Shown here: piece after piece, positions 34,157 to 43,371 of the stretch | Layout: every line of letters starts with the position of its first letter | Position numbering within the stretch: position 1 is the stretch's first letter | Source: Bradyrhizobium barranii subsp. barranii | Lineage (GTDB): Bacteria; Pseudomonadota; Alphaproteobacteria; Rhizobiales; Xanthobacteraceae | Assembly (NCBI RefSeq): GCF_017565645.3 | Contig: NZ_CP086136.1 | Location: 9,779,501-9,843,500, forward strand | DNA length: 64,000 nt | Direction of reading: 5' to 3' | Notes under the pieces: model-generated | Database searches by the model: none | Seen by the model: the letters and a program-made list of their open reading frames with translations, nothing else | What the model was told of the DNA's origin: nothing | Translations under genes and position numbers: made by a program

Positions 34157-34453
34157 ATGGCCAAGTTCGCCTTCTTCGTCGAGTTGAAAGCCAATCGGGG
34201 CAAGGAAGCGGAAGTCGAAGCTTTCCTGAAGCAGGGCGCCGCGATGGCGAAGGCAGAGGCCGGAATAGCGGCGTGGTACGGGCTCAAGGAAGAGGAGCCG
34301 GGACGCTACGGAATCATCGACACGTTCAATGACGAAGTTGGACGAGACGCGCATTTGAACGGCGAACTTGCAAAGGTGCTGTTCGCGAAGGCAGACGAGC
34401 TGTTTTCCGAAGCTCCCAAGGTGCACCGGCTTCACGTCATCGCCCAGAAATAG
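34157..34453 (+). CDS. antibiotic biosynthesis monooxygenase (ABM) domain protein
   Basis: 98 residues of a single ferredoxin-like ABM domain: AKFAFFVELKANRGKEAEVE, FLKQGAAMAKAEAGIAAWYG, and a C-terminal PKVHRLHVIAQK. Members range from quinol monooxygenases to dimeric haem-degrading enzymes; none of the specific active-site residues can be assigned here. It follows an unusually AT-rich upstream region and precedes the hydrolase at 34566 by about 110 nt. Confidence 0.8.
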   Translation: MAKFAFFVELKANRGKEAEVEAFLKQGAAMAKAEAGIAAWYGLKEEEPGRYGIIDTFNDEVGRDAHLNGELAKVLFAKADELFSEAPKVHRLHVIAQK

Positions 34454-34565
34454 AGCGCCTTACCGAGGCTCTTCGCTGCAAGGCAGATGATGAGCTTGGG
34501 CGGCGCGACTTAACGAACACTTCAGCGAAGCGACCTCCTCCGAATTCTCCCGAAAAGGACTCACG

Positions 34566-35291
34566 ATGAACCAGGAATCGCCCAAGCCCACTGTCGTCCT
34601 TGTGCACGGGGCCTTCGAAGACGCGTCGATCTGGAATGGAGTGATTGAGAGGCTGCAGCGCGACGGCTACCCGGTCGTCGCCTTCGGCAATCCGCTGCTG
34701 GGCCCGGCAATCGACACCGCGTACCTGCGCAGCCTGTTGGACAAGATCCAGGGGCCCGTGATCCTGGCGGCCCACTCCTATGGCGGGGCCGTCATCACGC
34801 AGGCCGGGGACGACCCCAAGGTCAAGGGCCTTGTCTACGCGGCCTCCATCATGCCCGCGGTCGGAGAGGCCGCAACCCATTTGCTCGAACGGTACCCCGG
34901 CAGCACATTCCCCACGTCCGTCGAGCCGACCACTTACACCCTGCCCGACGGTACCAAAGGCACGTATCTCCTCTACCAGCCCGACAAGTTCCACAGCAAC
35001 GTTGCCGCCGACGTGCCCGCGAGCGTGGCCGCCCTGATGCTCGCCGGCCAACGCCCCATGAACTTGGCGGCCCTGACCGAACCGCTGACATCCGCGGCAT
35101 GGACGAGCAAGCCGAGCTGGCAAGTCAGGCCGCTGCAGGATCGCGCCATTCCGGTCGACGAATACAAGTTCGAAGCCGATCGCGCCCACGCTACCGTCAT
35201 CGAGGTGAATGCTTCGCACGCCGTCCCCGTCTCCAACCCTGAAGTCGTGGCCGACGCAATCGAACAGGCCGCCCGCGCAGCAGCGAAGTAA
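34566..35291 (+). CDS. alpha/beta hydrolase (esterase-like)
   Basis: 241 residues with oxyanion motif VLVHGAFEDAS, nucleophile Ser71 in AAHSYGG, and a catalytic His in the C-terminal NASHAVPVSNP. There is no signal peptide, so it is cytoplasmic. The pattern is that of small salicylate-esterase/EstC-like hydrolases; the substrate is unknown. It is followed after 55 nt by a metallo-beta-lactamase-fold gene in the same direction. Confidence 0.87.
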   Translation: MNQESPKPTVVLVHGAFEDASIWNGVIERLQRDGYPVVAFGNPLLGPAIDTAYLRSLLDKIQGPVILAAHSYGGAVITQAGDDPKVKGLVYAASIMPAVGEAATHLLERYPGSTFPTSVEPTTYTLPDGTKGTYLLYQPDKFHSNVAADVPASVAALMLAGQRPMNLAALTEPLTSAAWTSKPSWQVRPLQDRAIPVDEYKFEADRAHATVIEVNASHAVPVSNPEVVADAIEQAARAAAK

Positions 35292-35346
35292 CGGCGTCCG
35301 CAAAGCGTGGTCGCTTGGCATCATTCAAACAGGGAGGACCCATCCG

Positions 35347-36273
35347 ATGACGCAGGACGGTGAGCAAGAAGCAACGCCGCCCTGGGATGCGGCTCGGGTC
35401 AACCTCACATCGAACGAACTGGCTCCCGGCGTTTTCGCGGTCATGCCTGACGACGTGTTCGAGAAAGACCACGTCGCCACCACGGCCGGCTTCGTGATCG
35501 GCGAACGCAGCGTACTCGTCGTCGAGTCAATGCTGAATGGCGATCTCGCCGCGCAGCTTATCGGGCTCGTACGTCAAGTGACGTCGAAGCCGATCCGCTT
35601 CCTCGTCAACACCAGCTATCACGGCGACCATGCATACGGGAATTACCTGTTTCCCGACAGCACTGTCGTTATTCAGCATCCGGCGACCAAGCGCTACATG
35701 GAAGGAAGCTTCGAGGACGATCGCCGTTTCATGATCAGCCTCATGGGTAAGGGGAAGGGCATTGAACGCGTGCAGGCACGAGCCGCTGACATCACCGTCC
35801 CCGACATGATCAGCGTCGATCTTGGCAGCCGCATCGTCGAGGTCCGTCACTTTGGGTTCGCGCAGACGCCAGGCGATTTGGTCATATGGGCGCCGGACGC
35901 GAAGGTGCTTTGGGTCGGTAACATGATCCAAGCACCGTCTCCGGCGCTTCCATGGCTCCTCGAAGGGCGGCACAAGGAGACGATTACGACCCTTGCCCGC
36001 GTGCGCGACTTCCTGCCGGAAGACGCAACCATCATTCCAGGCCACGGCCGGCCGATGCGTCCCGCGGACATCGAATTCCCGCTTCGCTATCTTCGCGAGC
36101 TCGACAGCGCCGTGCGCACGGCGATCGCAGAAGGTCGATCGATCGAGGCCACGCTCGAGGCGGTCGCCATGGCGCACTACGGCGAGTACAGCCTGTTCGA
36201 TTGGGCGCACAACTCCGTCAACGTGCCCGCCGCCTTCCGCCACCTGCAAGAGCCGGACGGCGGATTGGCCTAG
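35347..36273 (+). CDS. metallo-beta-lactamase-fold hydrolase
   Basis: 308 residues of the MBL fold. The metal motif reads S-Y-H-G-D-H (90-95) within FLVNTSYHGDHAYGNY, so the first histidine of HxHxDH is replaced by serine; later ligands are in GFAQTPGDLVIW and IIPGHGRP. The family (SoxH- or quinoprotein relay-like) has varied substrates. GGGAGGA lies 9 nt before ATG 35347. After it, 36274-36681 holds no gene I can support. Confidence 0.82.
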   Translation: MTQDGEQEATPPWDAARVNLTSNELAPGVFAVMPDDVFEKDHVATTAGFVIGERSVLVVESMLNGDLAAQLIGLVRQVTSKPIRFLVNTSYHGDHAYGNYLFPDSTVVIQHPATKRYMEGSFEDDRRFMISLMGKGKGIERVQARAADITVPDMISVDLGSRIVEVRHFGFAQTPGDLVIWAPDAKVLWVGNMIQAPSPALPWLLEGRHKETITTLARVRDFLPEDATIIPGHGRPMRPADIEFPLRYLRELDSAVRTAIAEGRSIEATLEAVAMAHYGEYSLFDWAHNSVNVPAAFRHLQEPDGGLA

Positions 36274-36681
36274 GGGAACACGCATCGGAGTCGACCGCGA
36301 GCCTGGAGCATCTCGCCGTGTTCTCAACTCTATCGATGTAGCTGATATTACGTCGATTTTCCTTTGCATCGCCGGGAGAACGTCGATGCCGCCGACGTGT
36401 GAACGCAGCAGCGATCGAAGCGCTTGCTGTGTGCATCACCTCATTGTCGGCTCGCAAGGCAACCCCTTTCGCTGATAGACACAGGATCGGAGGCAGCTTT
36501 CGCCATGGAGCAGTTCGACTCGCTCCGAATCTTCCGGACCGCAGGTCAGAAAGCGACTGCGGATTGGTCGGCGCAAGGAAGTCTGCCCCCGTTGTGGTCT
36601 TCGCCCCTTGGGCGATCAATTTGCGGGAGCAACCCTTGGCGAAAGGGTTACAGGAAGGGGAAATCAAACAGGAGCTGCAAA

Positions 36682-36963
36682 ATGGCGGGGCACCTGCGCA
36701 ATGTCCTCATCATCACCAAGACCATTGAGGGTATGGCCGAACACCTGGCCTATGTTCGGCCGAGCTGGCGACGCGAATTCCTGCCGCTGCGAACCTGGGG
36801 CGACAAGGAAGATCGTACCTACAAGGATCTGGACCGGCTGCTCGTGCTTCTCCGCGACGACTTCGGCTATCGGGGCTTCATTGGGCTCTACATGGATGGT
36901 GATCCCGATCTCGTGCGCTATCGCGCGCTTTCGGAAAGCGAAGAGGCCGACGACAAGCCATAA
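36682..36963 (+). CDS. hypothetical protein, 93 aa
   Basis: 93 residues (AGHLRNVLIITKTIEGMAEH, then DLDRLLVLLRDDFGYRGF and a very acidic tail ESEEADDKP). AGGAG lies 7 nt before ATG 36682. The frame is open upstream to 36424, with another ATG at 36505 behind GGAGG, but that extension looks non-coding. I recognise no family. A tRNA-terminator-like hairpin follows at 37036. Confidence 0.5.
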   Translation: MAGHLRNVLIITKTIEGMAEHLAYVRPSWRREFLPLRTWGDKEDRTYKDLDRLLVLLRDDFGYRGFIGLYMDGDPDLVRYRALSESEEADDKP

Positions 36964-37035
36964 AGTTCGGATCCGACGGTGCCGCTGCCTCACTGCGAGG
37001 CTCGCGGTGACATCAGGACTCTCACCCGCAGAATA

Positions 37036-37064
37036 AAAATGGCTCGCTTGATGCGAGCCATTTT
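37036..37064. terminator. hairpin resembling the tRNA-fMet terminator
   Basis: A 12-bp perfect stem AAAATGGCTCGC / GCGAGCCATTTT with a 5-nt loop. Together with the following 30 nt (to 37094) it matches the terminator flank of tRNA-fMet (42923-42982) at 53 of 60 positions. One pair of stem differences is compensatory. It could terminate the gene at 36682 and the SDR at 37170, but its origin appears to be a tRNA locus. Confidence 0.65.
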
Positions 37065-37169
37065 CTCATCGGGACCGGTGAAGTCCGAACGTGGCGGCAG
37101 GATACACTACCGCGACCATGCTGGGACGACGCCGTTCAGCGATTTCGGGCCGCCAGGGCACGTCGCGCG

Positions 37170-37916
<747 letters not shown>

Positions 37917-37950
37917 CGCATGTCTTCCGTTGTTCGGCGGGATGCCGATA

Positions 37951-37981
37951 TTCAATAGTTCAATACTAGTGAACTATTGAA
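37951..37981. promoter_or_regulatory. 12-bp perfect inverted repeat, likely ArsR operator
   Basis: TTCAATAGTTCA, 7-nt spacer, TGAACTATTGAA. It lies between the divergent SDR (start 37916) and ArsR (start 38012) genes, 30-35 nt from each start codon, and is locally AT-rich. An operator in this position would repress both genes. Confidence 0.75.
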
Positions 37982-38011
37982 TGAGTTCAAGGGACGTGCT
38001 ATATTTTGGGC

Positions 38012-38323
38012 ATGGTGCAGTTCGTTCACCCATCGCGGGACGAGATTACACTCGCCGGGGTGCTTGGAGCTCTCGCGGATCCGATGCGGCTGCGCATCGT
38101 CAAAAGCCTGGCCGCGCAAAACGACTGCATGTCGTGCACCGAGGCGGCGCCTTGCCCTGACATGGCGAAGTCGACCCTGTCGAACCATTTTCGGATCCTG
38201 CGGGAGGCCGGCCTGATCCGGACGTCAAAGCAAGGCGTCCAGCACCGCAACGTTTTGCGCGAAGAGGACATCAACGCGCGGTTTCCGAAACTGCTCAAGA
38301 TGATCCTGAGCTTTCCAGACTGA
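38012..38323 (+). CDS. ArsR-family transcriptional regulator
   Basis: 103 residues of winged helix: GVLGALADPMRLRIVKSLAA, then the recognition helix in STLSNHFRILREAGLI and the wing RTSKQGVQHRN. Three cysteines (NDCMSCTEAAPC) could sense metal or redox state, though the classical ELCVCDL box is absent. ATG 38012 is preferred over an upstream in-frame TTG at 38006. The perfect inverted repeat before it suggests autorepression and control of the divergent SDR. Confidence 0.88.
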   Translation: MVQFVHPSRDEITLAGVLGALADPMRLRIVKSLAAQNDCMSCTEAAPCPDMAKSTLSNHFRILREAGLIRTSKQGVQHRNVLREEDINARFPKLLKMILSFPD

Positions 38324-38515
38324 GGGCATTCGCGCACGACTGATTTGTGGAGTGCGCAAGGGATCGGCTGATGTTGCCACCGGGCGTATCCCAAAACAAA
38401 AATGGCTCGAGCTTCCGTCCCGGCGCAGGGCGTTGCCCGGCGTTCGCGCCATGATCGATTTTCCGGCCACAGCGCTGAAGGCCCAGGTCTAGCGCGCCGT
38501 CTCTAAGCCGACCTG

Positions 38516-39397
38516 CTAGGGCTGCAAGACATGTTGCTCCGCGCGCGTGACGGAGCCTCCAAGCAGGCAACCCACAGGCCGACTGTCGGCGAAGCCGAGC
38601 CGCACCCGGATCTCGGACAACGACCCCATCGCCCGGCCCTGCATGATGGTGATCCGCGCGCTGTTGCGCTCGACCAGGCCGTTCTTGAGCAGTCCGAACG
38701 CGAGCGCCGCGGCGGCAATGCCGGTGGCAGCATCTTCCGGGTAGCCTGATGACTTCGGAAACTGTCGCGCCTCGAAGCGCCGTTCGCCCTGATGTTCGAC
38801 GGCGTAGGGGTAAAGTCCGGTGGACCCGATCCGCCCGCAGCACGCCTCGATCTGCGCTGGGTCCGGCACCAGCTCGTTGAGCTCGCGGACGCCCTTGATC
38901 GGGATGAGCGTCTTCACGCGCGACGTGACGGCGTTCTGCACTGGCATATCAAGCAGATCGCGGCGCGACAGCTTGAGCGTCGACAGAACGTCCTCCTCTT
39001 CGGCACGCGAGAGATCGACGACCTTGCCGACAGGCTGGCTGATCTCGACGGACGGTTCGCCCGAGTCCACACGATCGACATAGCCCGTCACCGATCCGCT
39101 GCGTGTCTCGATGCGGACCTGTTCGCCCGGCAAGCGCCCCTTGGTCGCGAGGACCCAGAGCGCGCCGATGGTTGCGTGACCGCACATCTCCATCTCGTGT
39201 CGCGGAACCCAGAACCGGAAGGCAAAGTCGGCGTCGCCGCTGGGAGCCGGAAGGACGAAGCCCGACTCATGCCCGAAGTGCCGGGCCACCGACTGCATCC
39301 CCTCAGCAGTCAGGTTCGATGCATCGATGACAATTGGACAGGGGTTGCCGCCGCGCCCCGTGTGGGTGAACACGTTGACAAGGTCGATCTCGGTCAT
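38516..39397 (-). CDS. PhzF-family isomerase/epimerase-like protein
   Basis: 293 residues of the PhzF diaminopimelate-epimerase-like fold: IDLVNVFTHTGRGGNPCPIV at the start, FRFWVPRHEMEMCGHATIGAL, and SSGYPEDAATGIAAAALAF. The catalytic Glu of PhzF (in xxEIxxCGH) corresponds to the H-E-M-E-M stretch. Substrates are mostly unknown outside phenazine synthesis. ATG 39397 is chosen; an in-frame GTG lies four codons upstream. It is divergent from the polyketide synthase gene. Confidence 0.88.
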   Translation of the reverse strand: MTEIDLVNVFTHTGRGGNPCPIVIDASNLTAEGMQSVARHFGHESGFVLPAPSGDADFAFRFWVPRHEMEMCGHATIGALWVLATKGRLPGEQVRIETRSGSVTGYVDRVDSGEPSVEISQPVGKVVDLSRAEEEDVLSTLKLSRRDLLDMPVQNAVTSRVKTLIPIKGVRELNELVPDPAQIEACCGRIGSTGLYPYAVEHQGERRFEARQFPKSSGYPEDAATGIAAAALAFGLLKNGLVERNSARITIMQGRAMGSLSEIRVRLGFADSRPVGCLLGGSVTRAEQHVLQP

Positions 39398-39621
39398 TGG
39401 ACAGCTCACTTCTTGGAGTGCGCGACGGCGTCAACGATCGCGTTGGCAACAGTTTGATGGACCATGGTCAGATTCTGATGGCGCTCGAATGCCTCGCTGG
39501 GCGGACGCGACAACCTCTGCATGTCGAATCCAAACCTGGGAAGTCGTAACGCTATTCAAGTTTTAGTGACATGTCCGGCTAGATCATTTCTTACAAGCGT
39601 CGAAATATTTGCACCGCGCCG

Positions 39622-40710
39622 ATGTTTCTTATGCTGATGACAGCAACACCAGGATCCCCGATGCCCCCGGCTGCGCTGGTCTCCCTGGCGACGTCGGTGC
39701 CTCCCCACGTGTTTTTGCAAGAGGACGTGCTGACGGCAGCATGGGATGTCTTCGGCGCCCGCTTTCCCGAATTCGAACGGTTCTCAAGCATTTTCTCGAA
39801 TACCGGCATAGTCAAGCGTCACGGCGTCAAGCCGTTCGACTGGTATCTCGAACGACGAGGCTGGCCCGAACGCACCGAGGCCTTTCTCGAGGGAGCTGAA
39901 GCGCTATTTGTCGATGTCGCCGAGAAGGCGCTGGCGAGCGCGCAACTTGCCGGCGGCGATGTCGACACTGTCGTGACCGTCTCTTCTACGGGAATCGCGA
40001 CACCAAGTCTCGAGGCGCGCGTTGCTCGCCGGATGGGCTTCCGGTCCGACATGATGCGTGTGCCGGTGTTTGGTCTTGGCTGTGCGGGCGGGGTTTCGGG
40101 TCTATCGATTGCGTCGCGCCTCGCCCAAGCGCGCCCTGGCACCAACGTGCTGCTGGTCACGATCGAGCTCTGCTCACTCGCACTTCGCCTGGACGAACTT
40201 ACCAAAGCCAACATCGTCGCCGTCAGCCTGTTTGGCGACGGCGCTGCTGCAATCGTGTTGCGCGCGGGCGATGGCGGTGCGACGCAGATCGAGGCTGCCG
40301 GCGAACACCTTTGGCCGGATACGCTTGGCATCATGGGATGGAGTGTCGATCCGGAAGGATTCGGCGTCATCTTTCGCCGCACCATACCTGACTTCGTCAC
40401 GAGGCATTTCAACTCCGCCGTGACCGAAATTCTCTCCAGAATGCGTCTTTCGGTGGAAGACATTGACCGGTTCATCTGCCATCCCGGCGGCGCGAAGGTT
40501 ATCTGTGCATTGGAAGGCGCCCTCGCGCTCGACCAAGGAACGCTTTCCCATGAACGACAGATTATCGCCGACTTTGGTAACATGTCGTCACCCACTGTAT
40601 TGTTCGTGCTTGAGCAGGCTCGCGCGAAAGGGCTGCCGGCGCGCTCACTGTTGACGGCGCTCGGACCCGGCTTCACCGCGAGCTGTGTCACGCTACGGCA
40701 CACTTCGTGA
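39622..40710 (+). CDS. type III polyketide synthase (chalcone/alkylpyrone synthase-like)
   Basis: 362 residues. The catalytic triad is intact: Cys154 in VFGLGCAGG, His287 in FICHPGG, Asn320 in FGNMSSP. These homodimeric enzymes extend a CoA starter with malonyl-CoA to make alkylpyrones, resorcinols or chalcones. The first ATG (39622) is followed by ATGs at 39631, 39637 and 39661, and none has a strong ribosome-binding site. Its stop overlaps the GTG of the methyltransferase gene (GTGA), as in BpsAB/SrsAB-type pairs. Confidence 0.92.
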   Translation: MFLMLMTATPGSPMPPAALVSLATSVPPHVFLQEDVLTAAWDVFGARFPEFERFSSIFSNTGIVKRHGVKPFDWYLERRGWPERTEAFLEGAEALFVDVAEKALASAQLAGGDVDTVVTVSSTGIATPSLEARVARRMGFRSDMMRVPVFGLGCAGGVSGLSIASRLAQARPGTNVLLVTIELCSLALRLDELTKANIVAVSLFGDGAAAIVLRAGDGGATQIEAAGEHLWPDTLGIMGWSVDPEGFGVIFRRTIPDFVTRHFNSAVTEILSRMRLSVEDIDRFICHPGGAKVICALEGALALDQGTLSHERQIIADFGNMSSPTVLFVLEQARAKGLPARSLLTALGPGFTASCVTLRHTS

Positions 40711-41225
40711 CGTTTGCTGAACTCATTCTCGGCGCCATCACGCTGCAGCGCGTCGGCGAGCTCGTCATTTCGCGCGCGAACACTCGAAAGCTCCTGGCCC
40801 GCGGCGCCGTCGAGGTGGCACCCCGGCATTATCCGTTGATTATCACGGTTCATGCCGCCTGGCTGTTGTCGCTGTGGGTGTTCGGCCGCGACCAACCGGT
40901 GAATGTCGTTGCCCTGGCCGGCTATCTTATCCTTCAGTGCCTTCGCTTCTGGGTCATCCGGACGCTCGGCTCACGATGGACGACGCGGATTATTGTTCTG
41001 CCCGAACAGCCGCTCGTGTCGGCGGGACCCTATCGATTTCTGTCGCATCCCAACTATGCCGTGGTTGCCGGCGAGATCGCCGTGCTCCCTTTGGTTCTGG
41101 GTCTGCCGCTGCTGGCCATCGTCTTCACCATCCTCAACGCTGCGGTTCTCGCGATCCGCATACGGGCCGAAAACCTCGCCCTCGCCGCATCCCGTGAGAC
41201 ATTGTGCGTGGCGCAAAATGACTGA
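40707..41225 (+). CDS. isoprenylcysteine carboxyl methyltransferase (ICMT)-family protein
   Basis: 172 residues with about four hydrophobic segments and the family motif RFLSHPNYAVVAGE. It starts at GTG 40707, overlapping the polyketide synthase stop, and overlaps the MFS gene by 8 nt. In Bacillus and Streptomyces, homologues next to type III PKS genes O-methylate the alkylpyrone product. The same role here is inferred from gene order. Confidence 0.88.
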   Translation: MTFAELILGAITLQRVGELVISRANTRKLLARGAVEVAPRHYPLIITVHAAWLLSLWVFGRDQPVNVVALAGYLILQCLRFWVIRTLGSRWTTRIIVLPEQPLVSAGPYRFLSHPNYAVVAGEIAVLPLVLGLPLLAIVFTILNAAVLAIRIRAENLALAASRETLCVAQND

Positions 41226-42780
41226 ACGGGTTATCGAGCCGAGTGCAGCTACGTGGCTTGGCTTCGTCCTGATGTGCCTCGGCATGTTCATGGCGATCCT
41301 CGACATTCAGGTCGTCGCCACTTCGCTACCCACGATCCAGAGTACACTCGCCATATCGCGAGAGGCGATGAGCTGGATTCAAACCGCGTATCTGATCGCC
41401 GAGATCATCGCCATTCCACTGACCGGGTGGCTTACGCGCGTTCTGACGCTGCGATGGCTGTTCGTTATTGCGATCAGCGTCTTTACCCTTGCCTCCATCG
41501 GCTGCGCGTTCAGCAGCAGTTTTACGATGCTTGTCAGCTTCCGCGTGCTTCAGGGTTTCGCTGGCGGCGTGCTGATTCCGGCGGTTTTTTCCGCTGTCTT
41601 TCTGCTGTTTCCGATCCGTTTGCATCCCGTTGCCACCACCATGGCCGGCATTATGGCCGTGCTGGCGCCCACGGTCGGACCGGTGGTCGGTGGCTGGATC
41701 ACCGACACCTGGTCCTGGCATTGGCTGTTTCTGATCAATGTCGCTCCCGGGGTGGTCGCCGCACTCGCCACGCCAATGCTGCTGCCGCGCGAACGACCCC
41801 GGCTTTCTGATCTGGCTACACTCGACGTGCCGTCTCTCGGACTTCTTGCGGTTTCGCTTGCATGCCTGGAGATCGGTCTGAAGGAAGGCCCGCAACGCGG
41901 GTGGCTTTCTCCATTCTGCTCCATCCTGATCGTCTTGAGTGCTGCCGCGGCAACCGTCTTCGCCATCCGAACACTCAGGGCTGCGCATCCGGTGGTCGAA
42001 CTGTCGACATTTAGATCGCGCTCGTTTGCGATCGGTTGCGCATTGAGCTTCTTCCTCGGAGTTGGATTGTTCGGCTCAGTCTATCTCATGCCGGTCTTCC
42101 TCGCCTATGTTCGACATCATGACGCATTTGAAATCGGCACGATCATGCTCGTCACCGGCGTTGCGCAGCTTGCCACCGCGCCGATTGCGGGCCTGCTGGA
42201 AAGCAGGTTTGATCCCCGTTGGTTGTCGGCGGCGGGGTTTGGTCTGTTCGCGATCGGGCTGGGTTGCAGTGCATTCGAGAGCCGTGTCGCCGACTTCCAA
42301 GAAATGTTCTGGCCGCAAGTCTTGCGCGGCGTTGCGATCATGTTTTGCCTGCTGCCTCCGACCCGGCTGGCGTTGGGTTCGCTGACCGCATCACGGGTAC
42401 CCGACGCAAGCGGCCTGTTTAACCTGATGCGAAACCTCGGGGGCGCAATCGGCATCGCGCTGATCGATACGATCCTTTACGGACGCACCGGCGGGCATGC
42501 CGACGCTTTGCGCGAGCGCCTGATTGCGGGCGATGTGACTGCGGCTCAGGCGATCGGGCTTGACCTGACGTTGTTTACCCACCGCCCTCCGCAGGTCTCC
42601 GATGCCGCGGTTGAAGCCTATCTGCGTCCCATGGTCGAAAAGGCCGCGTTCGCGCTCAGCGCCAACGAAGCCTGGGCCCTCCTCGCTTGCGTGGCGCTGC
42701 TCGGACTGTTGCTCATTCCGTTCGCGCCCGGTCCCCTGGAAGGCACTGATGAGAATTACGGTGATGGTGCATGTAATTGA
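41218..42780 (+). CDS. MFS transporter, DHA2 (EmrB/QacA) type
   Basis: 520 residues with about 14 transmembrane segments. The landmarks are FMAILDIQVVATSLPTIQ, SWIQTAYLIAEIIAIPLTG, the motif C-like GPVVGGWITDTWSWHWLFLI and SGLFNLMRNLGGAIGIAL. These are drug or lipid-type efflux pumps using proton motive force. ATG 41218 overlaps the methyltransferase stop, so it probably exports the methylated polyketide. No membrane-fusion partner is nearby. Confidence 0.9.
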   Translation: MTERVIEPSAATWLGFVLMCLGMFMAILDIQVVATSLPTIQSTLAISREAMSWIQTAYLIAEIIAIPLTGWLTRVLTLRWLFVIAISVFTLASIGCAFSSSFTMLVSFRVLQGFAGGVLIPAVFSAVFLLFPIRLHPVATTMAGIMAVLAPTVGPVVGGWITDTWSWHWLFLINVAPGVVAALATPMLLPRERPRLSDLATLDVPSLGLLAVSLACLEIGLKEGPQRGWLSPFCSILIVLSAAAATVFAIRTLRAAHPVVELSTFRSRSFAIGCALSFFLGVGLFGSVYLMPVFLAYVRHHDAFEIGTIMLVTGVAQLATAPIAGLLESRFDPRWLSAAGFGLFAIGLGCSAFESRVADFQEMFWPQVLRGVAIMFCLLPPTRLALGSLTASRVPDASGLFNLMRNLGGAIGIALIDTILYGRTGGHADALRERLIAGDVTAAQAIGLDLTLFTHRPPQVSDAAVEAYLRPMVEKAAFALSANEAWALLACVALLGLLLIPFAPGPLEGTDENYGDGACN

Positions 42781-42923
42781 GTGGTGAATAGAGATCGCAA
42801 TTGCCGCAACGCCCCGCCCAACCAGCGAAGTTCGGCGTGGTTCGCTTACCTATCTGAGGAAGGCCGCACTGACCGCGGGACTCGTCGTGACCTGAGACGG
42901 TAGGTGCGTGGCTTCTCAAAACA

Positions 42924-42952
42924 AAAATGGCCCGCGTGATGCGGGCCATTTT
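42924..42952 (-). terminator. rho-independent terminator of tRNA-fMet
   Basis: A 12-bp perfect stem AAAATGGCCCGC / GCGGGCCATTTT with a 5-nt loop, followed on the minus strand by a T-rich tail. It begins 27 nt after the tRNA 3' end. It also faces the MFS gene from the other side. Confidence 0.8.
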
Positions 42953-42979
42953 CGTATCGGGACCGGTAAAGTCCGAACT

Positions 42980-43056
<77 letters not shown>

Positions 43057-43371
43057 TTAAACCGTCGCTATGCCTTGGCCAAGATGCCGGGGACGGTGGA
43101 TGAAGTGGCCGGCGCTGTTCGCGTGGCTTGCTTCGTCCGTCCCAAAGGCTTCCTTGGAAGGCACCCCCGGGGCAAAGCCCCTCGGGTGCGAGGCGTATGT
43201 ACCAACCCGGGCTGCCTTTGGAAAGGGCCGCGGGGACGTTTTTTTCGACTTTATGACAGTGAGTTGGGCCGATTTCGGGACCGTTTGGCGTACTCTTGCC
43301 AGAAGTTCCACAAAGGGCCAGCTTGCGGCAACAAAACCGGGGGCAAACGTCGTTTTCAGGGGAGACCACCC
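43057..43371. other. gene-free stretch between tRNA-fMet and aldehyde dehydrogenase
   Basis: I find no convincing coding frame here; the open frames on both strands have no recognisable composition or motifs. An imperfect GC hairpin lies at 43162-43188 (12-bp arms, two mismatches) and a seven-T run near 43240. The dehydrogenase promoter is presumably in the right half. Confidence 0.4.

Noticed and set aside
36505..36963. N-terminal extension of the 93-aa hypothetical protein from ATG 36505
   Set aside because: It has a GGAGG upstream, but the added residues look non-coding and AGGAG at 36682 is better placed. The gap 36274-36681 was left without a gene.
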